Of a stretch of 64,000 nt of DNA, positions 7,916-16,324 are shown in pieces. The stretch's first letter is position 1, and each line of letters begins with the position of its first letter. The position numbers were made by a program, and so were the translations under genes. This DNA is from Jiangella endophytica (GTDB lineage: Bacteria; Actinomycetota; Actinomycetes; Jiangellales; Jiangellaceae). The DNA lies in contig NZ_QVAI01000002.1 of the NCBI RefSeq assembly GCF_003427025.1, forward strand, positions 248,001-312,000, read 5' to 3'. Under the pieces are notes generated by a model, which saw nothing but the letters and a program-made list of their open reading frames with translations, made no database searches and was not told the origin of the DNA.

Positions 7916-8614
7916 GTGCCCGACCCGACCATCCGCGTGCTGATCGCCGACGACCAGGCGCTGGTGCGTGGCGGCTTCGCGATGATCCTCGACGTCCAGC
8001 CCGACATCGCCGTCGTCGGCGAGGCCGAGGACGGCGCCCAGGCCGTCGCCGCCGCCCGCGAGCTGCGGCCCGACGTCGTGCTGATGGACGTCCGGATGCC
8101 GACCATGGACGGCATCGAGGCGACCACCGCGGTCTGCCGCGAGACCGACGCCCGGGTGCTCGTGCTGACCACGTTCGATCTCGACGAGTACGTCTACGAC
8201 GCGCTGCGGGCCGGCGCCAGCGGGTTCCTGCTCAAGGACATGCGCCGCGACGAGCTGGTCGAGGCGGTCCGCGTGGTCGCCTCCGGCGAGGCGCTGCTGG
8301 CGCCGTCGGTCACGCGCCGGCTGATCGCCGACGTCGTGAGCCGCGGCGGCCCGCCTCCGGGCGCCGGTCAGGGCGCCGCCGACGGCCGGCTCGACGTGCT
8401 GACCGCCCGCGAGACCGACACCCTGCGCCAAGTGGCCCGGGGACTGTCCAACGCCGAGATCGCCGCGGAGCTGTTCGTCACCGAGCACACCGTGAAGACG
8501 CACGTGAGCAGCATGCTCAGCAAGCTCGGTCTGCGCGACCGCGTTCAGGCGGTCGTACTCGCGTACGAGACCGGCCTGGTCACACCGGGCGATTCCACCT
8601 CCGCTGGTGCGTGA
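7916..8614 (+). CDS. NarL/LuxR-type response regulator
   Basis: A 232-residue regulator: receiver domain with the acidic pair DD near the N-terminus and phosphoacceptor Asp58 in VVLMDVRMP, then a LuxR-type helix-turn-helix (TARETDTLRQVARGLSNAEI, then TEHTVKTHVSSMLSKLGL). I start it at GTG 7916, giving VPDPTIRVLIADDQ. The purine-rich GGGAACGAGG just upstream is a good ribosome binding site, and the longer reading frame upstream is not receiver-like. It is cotranscribed with the kinase at 6697. An MMPL exporter gene begins 148 bases downstream on the same strand, a likely target by position. Confidence 0.9.
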   Translation: MPDPTIRVLIADDQALVRGGFAMILDVQPDIAVVGEAEDGAQAVAAARELRPDVVLMDVRMPTMDGIEATTAVCRETDARVLVLTTFDLDEYVYDALRAGASGFLLKDMRRDELVEAVRVVASGEALLAPSVTRRLIADVVSRGGPPPGAGQGAADGRLDVLTARETDTLRQVARGLSNAEIAAELFVTEHTVKTHVSSMLSKLGLRDRVQAVVLAYETGLVTPGDSTSAGA

Positions 8615-8762
8615 CCTCGCGGCCGGTCGCCGGCCTCGTCACTCCTGAGAGCGAGGCCACCGCTCCTGGGAGCGGGGCGCGAATCCGCTCTTCACGGCGA
8701 TCCGCCGCATGGGGGTCCGAGGACACGATCGACGCAGTCCATCGGAGCCTCTGGAGGCCGCC

Positions 8763-10862
8763 ATGTTGCGCAGCATCACCGGGTTCGCCGTCAGGCGGCC
8801 CCTCGTCGTCATCCTCGCGTGGGTCGCCGTCCTGGCCGCCGGGTTCGGCATCGGCACCGGCGTGTTCGATCGCCTCACCTCCGACGTCGGCACGGTCCCG
8901 GGCAGCGAGTCGGCGCAGGCCGAGGATCGCGTCGACGACGTCGCACCGCGGCCGGACGTCATCACCGCCGTCATCGACGGTGCGGACGCCGCCGCACTGG
9001 AGTCCGGGCTCGCCGACGTCGCGGCGCTGCCCGGCGTCGCGTCCGTCTCGCCACCATTGCCCTCGGAGTCCGGCGACGCGGCCCTCGTCGAGGTCGCGCT
9101 CTCGCCCGGGCTGGAGGACGACGGCGCGGGCGAGGCGACAGCCGCCGCCGAGCGGCTGGGGTCGATCGACGCGACGTCGGTCGTCGTCGCCGGTGGCCCG
9201 CTGTCCGAGGTCGAGTTCGCCGAGACGGCCCAGGAGGACGTCGCCCGCGCGGAGATGCTGACCATGCCGGTCGTGCTGATCCTGCTGCTGGTGGTGTTCG
9301 GCGGGCTGCTCGCGGCCGGGTTGCCGCTGCTGATCGCGGCCGTCGGCGTCGGCGCGACGTTCGGGATCCTGTTCACGTTCAGCCAGGTCACCGACGTCTC
9401 GGTGTACTCGATCCAGATCACGACGATGCTGGCCGTCGGTCTCGCCGTCGACTACGCGCTGCTGATGGTGAGCCGGTTCCGGGAGGAGCGGCGCACCGTG
9501 ACCGACGTGCGCGAGGCGGTGCTGCGCACCTCGGCCACGGCTGGGCGGACGGTCGTGTTCTCCGGCCTCACGGTGGCCGTCGCGCTGGCCGGCCTGGTGG
9601 TCTTCAACGACCCGTTCCTGCGCTCGATGGGGCTGGCCGGATCCGCCGTCGTGCTGGCCGACATGGCCGCCGCGCTCACCCTGCTGCCGGCGCTGCTGGC
9701 GAAGTTCGGCCACCGCGTCTCGCCGTCGCGGGAGCGTTCCGGGGACGGCGTGTTCGCCCGGGTCGCGCGCGGCGTGCAGAAGCGCCCCGTCCTGACGCTG
9801 GTGACGACGGCGGCCGCGCTGGTCACGCTGGCGGCGCCGGTCGCGGACATGCACATCTCGCAAGGCGATCCGCGCATGCTGCCGACGTCGACGGACACCC
9901 GGGAGCTGTGGACGCAGCTCGGCACCCACTTCCCGGAGCAGGCCCGGTGGGCCGGCGACATCGAGATCGTGGCGTCGGCGCCCCGGAGCGCCGTCGACGA
10001 CCTGCGCTCCACCGTCGCGGACCTGCCGGGCATCGCGTCGGTCGAGGTCGTCCCGCTGACCGACGACCTCACCGGGCTGGCCGCCACCCCTGCGGGCGAC
10101 GCCGAGGGCGACGCGGCCAAGGACGCCGTCCAGGCCGTCCGCGACCTCGACCTGCCGTACGAGGTGCTGGTCGGCGGCGACACCGCGACGCTGGTCGACT
10201 ACCAGGCGATGCTGGCCGACCGGCTGCCGTGGGCGATCGCGCTGGTGGCGATCGGCACGCTGACCCTGCTGTTCGCGTTCACCGGCTCGATCCTGCTGCC
10301 GGTCAAGGCGATCCTCACCAACCTGCTGAGCATCGGCGCCGCCCTCGGCGTGGTCGTCTGGGTGTTCCAGCACGGGCACTTCGCCGGTCTGCTCGGCGCC
10401 GACGGTCTCGGCTACCTGCACCTCACCGTCCCGATCCTGGTCGGCGCGATCGCGTTCGGGCTCTCCGTCGACTACGAGGTGTTCCTGCTGTCGCGGATCC
10501 GCGAGCGCTGGCTGGCCGGCGACGGCGCCCACGGCTCGGTGGTCTCCGGCCTGCAGCACACCGGCGGCATCGTCACCGCGGCGGCACTGATCATCGGGGT
10601 GGTCTTCGCCGGGTTCGTCTTCGGCGGGTTCGCGCCGATCAAGGCGATCGGGCTCGGGTTGGTGCTGGCGATCGCACTGGACGCCATCGTGGTCCGGATG
10701 CTGCTGGTCCCGGCGACGATGACGCTGCTCGGCGCGCGCAACTGGTGGCTCCCGCGGCCGCTGCGCCGCGTGCACGAGCGGCTGGCGCTCACCGACGCCG
10801 CGCCCGATCCGGGCACGCCGGCCGAGGCGCGGGCCGAGCGCGGGCCGGCCCTGGTGGGCTGA
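8763..10862 (+). CDS. MMPL/RND-family membrane transporter
   Basis: A 699-residue RND-superfamily protein of the MMPL branch, which moves lipids or drugs out of the cytoplasmic membrane. It has the duplicated layout: TM1 at residues ~12-30, an extracellular loop, a cluster of five TMs (~165-330), a second extracellular loop (~365-470), and a second TM cluster ending near 665. The conserved acidic TM4 region GLAVDYALLMVSRF and its repeat GLSVDYEVFLLSRI are both present; these carry the proton relay in RND pumps. The start at ATG 8763 is set by GGAGG six bases upstream. Cargo is unknown. It probably belongs to the same regulon as the preceding two-component system. Confidence 0.9.
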   Translation: MLRSITGFAVRRPLVVILAWVAVLAAGFGIGTGVFDRLTSDVGTVPGSESAQAEDRVDDVAPRPDVITAVIDGADAAALESGLADVAALPGVASVSPPLPSESGDAALVEVALSPGLEDDGAGEATAAAERLGSIDATSVVVAGGPLSEVEFAETAQEDVARAEMLTMPVVLILLLVVFGGLLAAGLPLLIAAVGVGATFGILFTFSQVTDVSVYSIQITTMLAVGLAVDYALLMVSRFREERRTVTDVREAVLRTSATAGRTVVFSGLTVAVALAGLVVFNDPFLRSMGLAGSAVVLADMAAALTLLPALLAKFGHRVSPSRERSGDGVFARVARGVQKRPVLTLVTTAAALVTLAAPVADMHISQGDPRMLPTSTDTRELWTQLGTHFPEQARWAGDIEIVASAPRSAVDDLRSTVADLPGIASVEVVPLTDDLTGLAATPAGDAEGDAAKDAVQAVRDLDLPYEVLVGGDTATLVDYQAMLADRLPWAIALVAIGTLTLLFAFTGSILLPVKAILTNLLSIGAALGVVVWVFQHGHFAGLLGADGLGYLHLTVPILVGAIAFGLSVDYEVFLLSRIRERWLAGDGAHGSVVSGLQHTGGIVTAAALIIGVVFAGFVFGGFAPIKAIGLGLVLAIALDAIVVRMLLVPATMTLLGARNWWLPRPLRRVHERLALTDAAPDPGTPAEARAERGPALVG

Positions 10863-10903
10863 CCCCTCGATGAATTCCGCCCGATGGGCCAGTCTGAGGA
10901 CTC

Positions 10904-11368
10904 ATGGACACCACCGTGAATCCTCGGCTGGCCCGCCTGGACGTCCTGGTGGGTTCGTGGGAGATCACCGCGACCATCGACGACCGCGTCATGAGCAGGG
11001 CCACCACGACGTTCCGCCGGCTCGACGGCGGGTTCGTGGCCCAGCGCACCGACCCGCAGTCCTTCGTCGTCCCGGAGTGGGAGGGCCTGGCGCCGGAGTG
11101 GACCGAGGCCGTCATCGGCGTCGACGACCACTCCGGCGCCTACACGATGCTCTACACCGACTCCCGAGGCGTCGGCCGCGTCTACGCGATGGCCTTCGGC
11201 GACGGCCGGTGGACGCTCACCTCCCGTCCCGGCGAGGACTTCCACCAGCGCTTCAAGGGCACGGTCGCCGACGACGGAGCGACCGTCGACGGGCGCTGGG
11301 AGGCGTCGCCGGACGGCCGGGTGTGGGCGTCGGACTTCGTCGTCAGCTACCGCCGGCTGGACCGCTGA
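10904..11368 (+). CDS. DUF1579-like small soluble protein
   Basis: A 154-residue protein beginning LARLDVLVGSWEI and ending RWEASPDGRVWASDFVVSYRR, a pattern of repeated beta-strands with aromatic residues seen in DUF1579/lipocalin-like proteins. It has no signal peptide or membrane segment. The function is unknown; a small-ligand-binding beta-barrel is plausible. Its last 26 bases overlap the end of the convergent sigma-factor gene. Confidence 0.65.
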   Translation: MDTTVNPRLARLDVLVGSWEITATIDDRVMSRATTTFRRLDGGFVAQRTDPQSFVVPEWEGLAPEWTEAVIGVDDHSGAYTMLYTDSRGVGRVYAMAFGDGRWTLTSRPGEDFHQRFKGTVADDGATVDGRWEASPDGRVWASDFVVSYRRLDR

Positions 11369-12599
11369 CCTCGCGCAGCCGTCGTTCCAGCAGCTGCCGC
11401 TCGGGCTCCGACCGGGCGGAGGCGACGGCGTCGCGGTAGGCGGCGGCCGCCTCGCGACGCCGTCCGGCCCGGCGCAGCAGGTCGGCCCGGACGGCGGGCA
11501 GCAGGGGGTAGTCCGCCAGCTCGTCGCCGAGTTCGTCGACGGCGGCCAGCCCGGCCGCGGGACCGTCGCGGAAGCCGGTCGCGACCGCCCGGTTGAGCGC
11601 GATCACCGGCGACGGCCGCAGCGTCAGCAACGCGTCGTAGGCGGCGACGATGCGGACCCAGTCGGTGTCGTCCGCGTGCGCCGCGGTCGCGTGCAGCCCG
11701 GCGATCTCGGCCTGCAGCCGGTAGTAGCCGGGCGGCCGTCCCGTGGCCCGCGCCGCCGCGAGCGCCGCCAGCCCGGCGACGACCCGGTCGTGGTCCCACC
11801 GGCCCCGGTCCTGGTCCTCCAGCGTGACCAGCTCGCCGCCGGCGTCGGTCCGCGCGGCCCGGCGGGCGTGCTGCAGGAGCAGCAGCGCGTGCAGGCCGAG
11901 CGCCTCGTCGTCCTCGGGCAGCAGCTGCGCGACCAGCCCGGCCAGCTGCACGGCCTCGGCGGCGAGGTCGTCGCGGAACGGCTCGCCCTCGGTCGCCGCG
12001 TAACCCTCGGTGAAGGTCAGGTAGACGACGGCGAGGACGGCGTCCGTGCGGGCGGCCAGCCGATGCGGCTCGGGCACGCGGAAGCCGATGCCGGCGTGCT
12101 CGATCTTGTTCTTCGTGCGCAGCAGCCGCTGCCCCATCGTCGCCTCGCTGACCAGGAACGCCCGGGCGATCTGCCGCGTCGACAACCCCGCCACCGACCG
12201 CAGTGTCAGCGCCACCCGGCCGGCCATCGGCAACGCCGGGTGGCAGCACGTGAACAACAGCTTCAGCCGGTCGTCGCCGTACGGGCCGGGCTCGTCGCCG
12301 GTGAGGTCGCGAGACAGCTCGGCCAGTGCCTGAGCTTCGCGCAGCTTCGCCCGCTCCGTCTGCCGCCGCCGGAGGACGTCGACGGCACGGCGCCGGGCGG
12401 TCGTCGTCAGCCAGGCGCTCGGATGGTCCGGGACGCCGTCGAGCGGCCAGCGCTCCAGCGCCCGCTCGACGGCGTCCTGCAGGCAGTCCTCGGCCAGGTC
12501 CCAGTCGCCGGTGACCCGGATCAGCGCGGCGACGATGCGCAGCCGCTCGGCGGCGACGGCGTCGCCGAGGGCCGCGCGGACATCGGCCGCGTCGGTCAC
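11343..12599 (-). CDS. ECF sigma factor with C-terminal TPR-like extension (ECF42-type)
   Basis: A 418-residue protein. The sigma2 region is at residues ~15-75 (GDWDLAEDCLQDAVERALER), sigma4 around 130-165 (SVAGLSTRQIARAFLVSEAT), and a ~230-residue alanine- and arginine-rich helical C-terminal domain follows. This architecture with the LLFTCCHP motif and an adjacent YCII/DGPF gene defines ECF42-like sigma factors, which lack a conventional anti-sigma factor; the extension is thought to control activity. GTG at 12599 overlaps the YCII stop in a GTGA junction, so the two are translationally coupled. Target promoters are unknown. It is convergent and overlaps the DUF1579-like gene by 26 bases. 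Confidence 0.87.
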   Translation of the reverse strand: MTDAADVRAALGDAVAAERLRIVAALIRVTGDWDLAEDCLQDAVERALERWPLDGVPDHPSAWLTTTARRRAVDVLRRRQTERAKLREAQALAELSRDLTGDEPGPYGDDRLKLLFTCCHPALPMAGRVALTLRSVAGLSTRQIARAFLVSEATMGQRLLRTKNKIEHAGIGFRVPEPHRLAARTDAVLAVVYLTFTEGYAATEGEPFRDDLAAEAVQLAGLVAQLLPEDDEALGLHALLLLQHARRAARTDAGGELVTLEDQDRGRWDHDRVVAGLAALAAARATGRPPGYYRLQAEIAGLHATAAHADDTDWVRIVAAYDALLTLRPSPVIALNRAVATGFRDGPAAGLAAVDELGDELADYPLLPAVRADLLRRAGRRREAAAAYRDAVASARSEPERQLLERRLREVSGPAGGS

Positions 12600-12937
12600 T
12601 GCCCGTCGAGAGGCCAGAACGGTCGCAGCTCGAGCCGGCCCGTGTAGGCCATCGAGTGCTTCGACGCGATCTCGATCGCCTCGTCCAGATCGGCGCAGTC
12701 GAGAACGTCGAAGCCGACGATCCACTCGTTGGTCTCGGCGAACGGGCCGTCGGTGACCAGCAGCTCACCGCCCCGGACGCGCACCGTCGTGGCGGCGGAC
12801 GACGGCCGGAGGCGGTCGCCGACGACGTGCTTGCCGGCGCCGCTGACGTAGGCGAACCAGTCCTCGATGTCGGGCGCGGCCGCGGCGTCGGCCTCGGTGT
12901 GGTCGGGGTCGGTGCCGACGAGCATCAGGTACTTCAT
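12596..12937 (-). CDS. YCII-domain (DGPF) protein paired with the ECF sigma factor
   Basis: A 113-residue YCII-related protein. MKYLMLVGTDPD is the usual opening strand and VTDGPFAETNEWIVGF carries the DGPF signature. AAGGAG lies a few bases before the ATG. Proteins of this kind accompany ECF42-type sigma factors and may modulate them or act as small dehydratase-like enzymes; the role is unproven. Its stop overlaps the sigma-factor start. Confidence 0.88.
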   Translation of the reverse strand: MKYLMLVGTDPDHTEADAAAAPDIEDWFAYVSGAGKHVVGDRLRPSSAATTVRVRGGELLVTDGPFAETNEWIVGFDVLDCADLDEAIEIASKHSMAYTGRLELRPFWPLDGQ

Positions 12938-13035
12938 GGGATGTCTCCTTCGCTGGCTGGTGCCATCTTCGCGGTACGCCCCACGACGAACGGAGCGGGC
13001 CCGATCCGACACCGCTCGCGAAGAAATCTTCTCCC

Positions 13036-13665
13036 TCAGCCGGGCACGAAGTCGATCCGCATCACGACACGGCGCTTGCTGGGATGGCTGACCTGCGTGA
13101 ACCCGGCCTCCTCGAACACCTGCCGGGCGCCGACGTGCAGCTCGCCCCAGGTGATCTCCCTGCCCGGCTCGGTGATCATCGAGTACGCCTCCAGCGCGCG
13201 GGCGCCGCGGTCGCGCGCGTAGCCGACGGTGGCCGCGGCGAGGTGGTACGTCAGGCCGCGGCCGCGGTAGCCGCGACGGACGATCGTGCAGGTGACGGCC
13301 CAGACGCCGTCGTCGTCGCGGTCCTCGTGCCGGCCCCGCCAAGGCACCGGCGACCTGCCCTTGATCAGCTTCGGGTAGGCCGTGCGCGGCTCGACGGCGA
13401 CCCAGCCGGCCGGTTCACCGTCGACGTAGGCGACCAGCCCGCTGGTCCGCGTCGCGTCCGGCTCGTCGCAGTTCGTCTGCGCCTGCTGCCGCTCGACCCG
13501 CTCGTCTAACGTGGTGTCGCGCCAGATCCAGCCCTCGACCTTCAACCGCTGGCAGCGGCAGCGGGCCGCGTAGTCGGCCGTCCCGAAGACGAGGGTCAGG
13601 TCGTGCCAGGACGCCTCGTTCGCCGGAACGACCCGCACCTGGCCCGCGCGGATCGGCTCCTTCAC
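13036..13665 (-). CDS. GNAT-family acetyltransferase
   Basis: A 209-residue protein. The acetyl-CoA binding segment is VTCTIVRRGYRGRGLTYHLA (about residues 125-145, with the R-G-x-G-L loop), followed by a helix and the strand ARALEAYSMI. An N-terminal CRCQRLKVEGW region resembles other actinobacterial GNAT proteins of unknown substrate. Its ATG overlaps the stop of the DinB-like gene by four bases, so the two are coupled. Confidence 0.8.
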   Translation of the reverse strand: MKEPIRAGQVRVVPANEASWHDLTLVFGTADYAARCRCQRLKVEGWIWRDTTLDERVERQQAQTNCDEPDATRTSGLVAYVDGEPAGWVAVEPRTAYPKLIKGRSPVPWRGRHEDRDDDGVWAVTCTIVRRGYRGRGLTYHLAAATVGYARDRGARALEAYSMITEPGREITWGELHVGARQVFEEAGFTQVSHPSKRRVVMRIDFVPG

Positions 13666-14219
13666 GACGACGGCTGCGGCGGGTCCTCGCCGACGCGACC
13701 GTCGACGTTCTCGCGGAGGAGGTCGGCGTGCCCGGCGTGCCGGATGTAGTGCTCCACCGCATCGACCAGGACTCGGCGCAGGTTGGGGTGCTCACCGGAC
13801 CCGGTCGTGAAGATCGACGGCTGGTCGAGGCCGCCGTCGGCCAGCACCGTCGCCCACGCCGCGCGGGACCGCCCGACCGACGCGCGCCAGAGCCCGTACA
13901 GCTCCTCCGGCGTGTCGTCGGCGGCGGAGTGCCAGTCCCAGTCGGAGTCGGCGTCGAAGTTCTCCTGCTTCCACGGTTCGGGCATGTGGTCGCCGGTGAT
14001 GAACTCGGCGATGCGCAGGTCCTCGGCCAGGGCCATGTGCTTGAGCAGCCCGCCGAGCGTCATGGTCGACGGCGGCAGCGGCTTGTTCAGTGCCGCGGCG
14101 TCGAGGCCGTCGCACTTCCAGGCGAACTGCGCCCGGGCGCGATCGAGGGCGAACATCAGCATCTCGACCTCGTCGCCCGCCATCGACTCCTTGATGACGG
14201 TCATGTCCTGTAGGTCCAT
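13662..14219 (-). CDS. DinB-like (DUF664) protein
   Basis: A 185-residue protein with the DinB/DUF664 four-helix layout: FALDRARAQFAWKCDGLD, then TLGGLLKHMALAEDLRI with a metal-ligand-type His, and near the C-terminus VDAVEHYIRHAGHADLLREN with more His residues. Relatives include mycothiol- and bacillithiol-dependent transferases. The substrate is unknown. A TAGCGT box 6 bases before the ATG and no Shine-Dalgarno sequence suggest a leaderless message. It is divergent from a WYL regulator 58 bases away and coupled to the GNAT gene. Confidence 0.82.
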   Translation of the reverse strand: MDLQDMTVIKESMAGDEVEMLMFALDRARAQFAWKCDGLDAAALNKPLPPSTMTLGGLLKHMALAEDLRIAEFITGDHMPEPWKQENFDADSDWDWHSAADDTPEELYGLWRASVGRSRAAWATVLADGGLDQPSIFTTGSGEHPNLRRVLVDAVEHYIRHAGHADLLRENVDGRVGEDPPQPSS

Positions 14220-14225
14220 GGGAGC

Positions 14226-14231
14226 ACGCTA
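14226..14231 (-). promoter_or_regulatory. -10 box TAGCGT for leaderless DinB-like gene
   Basis: Minus-strand TAGCGT ends exactly 6 bases before the ATG at 14219, with no recognisable -35. Confidence 0.45.
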
Positions 14232-14238
14232 GAGTCGA

Positions 14239-14267
14239 TTCCGGACGTTCTACTTCCGGATCCGGAA
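14239..14267. promoter_or_regulatory. Palindromic operator candidate between DinB-like and WYL genes
   Basis: TTCCGGATCCGGAA (14254-14267) is a perfect 14-base palindrome. A direct copy of its half-site, TTCCGGA, lies at 14239-14245, 15 bases away. The palindrome ends 10 bases before the WYL regulator start and lies beside the divergent -10, so WYL binding could control both genes. Confidence 0.5.
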
Positions 14268-14277
14268 AGATCTTGCG

Positions 14278-15234
14278 ATGGCGCCAGGCACCAGTCCCAC
14301 GGCTCGGGCGCTGCTCGCTCTCGAGCTGATCCAGGCGGGCCCCGGCATCACGGCCGAGCGCCTGGCCGCCGCCCTTGACGTCACCGAGCGTGCCGCCCGC
14401 CGTTACGTCAGCATCCTGCGTGAGGCCGGGCTGCCGATCGAGTCGGTCCGCGGCCCCTACGGCGGGTACCGGCTCGGCCGCGGGGTCCGGCTGCCGCCGC
14501 TGCTGTTCAGCGCCGCCGAGGTGCTCGGCCTGGTCATGGCCGTCCTCGACGGTCACCACGACGCCGCGAACGCCACCGACCCGGTCGGCAGTGCGCTGGG
14601 CAAGCTGCTGCGGGCGCTGCCCGAGCCGATCGCCCACCAGGCCGAGGCGGTCCGGCGGACGACGGCGCCGGCGCCGGACCCCGCGGCCGCCCGCCCCGAC
14701 CCGTCGATCGCGACGACCCTCGTGCAAGCCTGCGCCGACCACCACCTGGTGCAGCTCGGCTATCGCTCCGAGACAGGCTCCGAATGGACCGCCGACGTCG
14801 AGCCCTGGGCCGTCGTCGTCCGGCACGGCCGCTGGTATCTGCTGTGCTGGTCGCACGGCTCCGCCGCCCGGCGCGCCTACCGCATCGACCGGGTCACGTC
14901 GGTGTCCGTGCTGACGGCGTCGTTCACGCCACCGCCCGGCCTGGACGCCGTCGCCGAACTGGAGGCGCACCTGGCCCGCGGCTGGGAGTTCGACACCGAG
15001 GTGATCATCGAGGGACCGCTGGCGAAGGTGCGGCCCTGCGTGGCGCCCATGCTCGGCACGCTCGAGGCGATCGACGACGACACGACCCGGCTGACCGGCA
15101 GCACCAGCAACCCCTGGTGGTATGCCGAGCAGCTGGCCCGGCTGCCGGTCGCGTTCCGGATCGTCGGCTGCGTCGAACTCCGGCACACCGCCCGCGCCGT
15201 CGGCCGGCGCCTCGTCGACGCCTCCGGGCTCTAG
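14278..15234 (+). CDS. WYL-domain transcriptional regulator (YafY-like)
   Basis: A 318-residue DeoR/YafY-type regulator. The N-terminal helix-turn-helix (residues ~8-60) includes TAERLAAALDVTERAARRYV and the wing RGPYGGYRLGRG. A helical linker follows, then the WYL domain from ~150 (VEPWAVVVRHGRWYLLCW, RRAYRIDRV) and a C-terminal WCX-like part. WYL domains sense small nucleic acids or other ligands. It faces the DinB-like/GNAT pair across a palindrome and probably regulates it. Its TAG shares the four bases CTAG (15231-15234) with the TAG of the convergent aldo-keto reductase gene. Confidence 0.9.
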   Translation: MAPGTSPTARALLALELIQAGPGITAERLAAALDVTERAARRYVSILREAGLPIESVRGPYGGYRLGRGVRLPPLLFSAAEVLGLVMAVLDGHHDAANATDPVGSALGKLLRALPEPIAHQAEAVRRTTAPAPDPAAARPDPSIATTLVQACADHHLVQLGYRSETGSEWTADVEPWAVVVRHGRWYLLCWSHGSAARRAYRIDRVTSVSVLTASFTPPPGLDAVAELEAHLARGWEFDTEVIIEGPLAKVRPCVAPMLGTLEAIDDDTTRLTGSTSNPWWYAEQLARLPVAFRIVGCVELRHTARAVGRRLVDASGL

Positions 15235-16223
15235 CGCCGCTCGCTGTCGAGGTCGGCCATGAACGGCGCCGGGTAACGGTCGCCGCGCGCGGCGCCGGCC
15301 GGGATCAGCTCGTCGAGGCGGGCGAGGTCGGCGTCGTCCAGGCTGATGGCGGTGCTGCCGATCATCGACGTCACCTGCTCGAGGCGGCGCGCCCCGACCA
15401 CCGGGACGATGTCGTCGCCCCGGGCCGCGACCCACGCGATCGCCAGCTGGGCGAGCGACGCGCCCTTCTCCTCGGCCAGCCCCCGCAATCGGGCGACCAG
15501 CGCGTCGTTGTGCTCGCGGTTGGCGCCCTGGAACCGCGGCGACAGCGCGCGGGCGCCGTCGTCCGAGCCGCTGCCGCCGATGAGCCCGCGCGAGAGCACT
15601 CCGTAAGCGGTGATGCCGATGCCCAGCTCCCGGCAGGTGTCCAGGATCTCGTCCTCGATACCTCGGCTGAGCAGCGAGTACTCGATCTGCAGGTCGCAGA
15701 TGGGTGCGACCGCCGCGGCCCGGCGGATCGTCTGCGCTCCGACCTCGCTCAGCCCGATGTGGCGGACGTAGCCCTGCTCCACCAGTTCGGCGATGGCGCC
15801 GACGGTCTCCTCGATCGGCACGCCGCGGTCCAGCCGGGCCGGCCGGTAGACGTCGACGTGGTCGGTGCCGAGACGCTGCAACGAGTAGGTGAGCGCGTTC
15901 CGGACCGCGGCCGGCCGTCCGTCGAAACCCGCCGGGGGCCGGCCCGGGGCCAGGACGGCGCCGAACTTCACCGAGAGCACCACGTCGTCGCGGTCGCGGG
16001 TGCTCAGGGCCCGGGCGATCAATAGTTCGTTGTGACCGGCGGCGTAGAAGTCGCCGGTGTCGAGGAGAGTGCCGCCGGCGTCCAGGTAGCTGTGGACGAC
16101 CCGGACGCTCTCGTCGTCGTCGGTGCGGCCGTAGGCGCCGGAGAGGGCCATGCAGCCGAGGCCGGGCGACGTGACGGCGGGTCCGGTGCGGCCGAGGGTG
16201 CGGGTGTCGAGTGGTGCTGTCAT
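15231..16223 (-). CDS. Aldo-keto reductase with substituted catalytic histidine
   Basis: A 330-residue NADPH-dependent reductase with a TIM-barrel layout. Catalytic Asp and Tyr are in LLDTGDFYAAG and the Lys in VLSVKFG. In the strand that normally reads DLYYQHR this protein reads DVYRPAR, so the active-site His is replaced by Ala. VPIEETVGAIAELVEQGYVR and GLSEVG are typical family segments. The ATG (16223) was chosen because MTAPLDTRTLGRTG is the usual N-terminus; the long upstream extension of the frame is not homologous. It is divergent from an XRE regulator across a long hairpin and probably controlled by it. The substrate is unknown. Confidence 0.88.
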   Translation of the reverse strand: MTAPLDTRTLGRTGPAVTSPGLGCMALSGAYGRTDDDESVRVVHSYLDAGGTLLDTGDFYAAGHNELLIARALSTRDRDDVVLSVKFGAVLAPGRPPAGFDGRPAAVRNALTYSLQRLGTDHVDVYRPARLDRGVPIEETVGAIAELVEQGYVRHIGLSEVGAQTIRRAAAVAPICDLQIEYSLLSRGIEDEILDTCRELGIGITAYGVLSRGLIGGSGSDDGARALSPRFQGANREHNDALVARLRGLAEEKGASLAQLAIAWVAARGDDIVPVVGARRLEQVTSMIGSTAISLDDADLARLDELIPAGAARGDRYPAPFMADLDSERR

Positions 16224-16261
16224 GAGATTCAGCGTGGTCGCGACCGAGCCGCTCGGGCAGG

Positions 16262-16303
16262 CGCGGCGCATCCAGGGACGGCCTCTCCCTGGATACCGCC
16301 GCG
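16262..16303. promoter_or_regulatory. Long inverted repeat between aldo-keto reductase and XRE regulator
   Basis: ATCCAGGGA (16270-16278) and TCCCTGGAT (16286-16294) are perfect arms around a 7-base loop. They are enclosed by a second perfect pair, CGCGGCG (16262-16268) and CGCCGCG (16297-16303). That makes 16 base pairs with one small internal mismatch. It lies midway between two divergent starts and is the natural operator for the adjacent regulator. Confidence 0.6.
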
Positions 16304-16324
16304 CGGCGGTTGCACCATGGAGGC

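Noticed and set aside
8580-10775. A 731-codon open frame antisense to the MMPL gene
   Set aside because: His/Arg/Gln-rich shadow; MMPL motifs on the plus strand and GGAGG before its ATG decide the strand.
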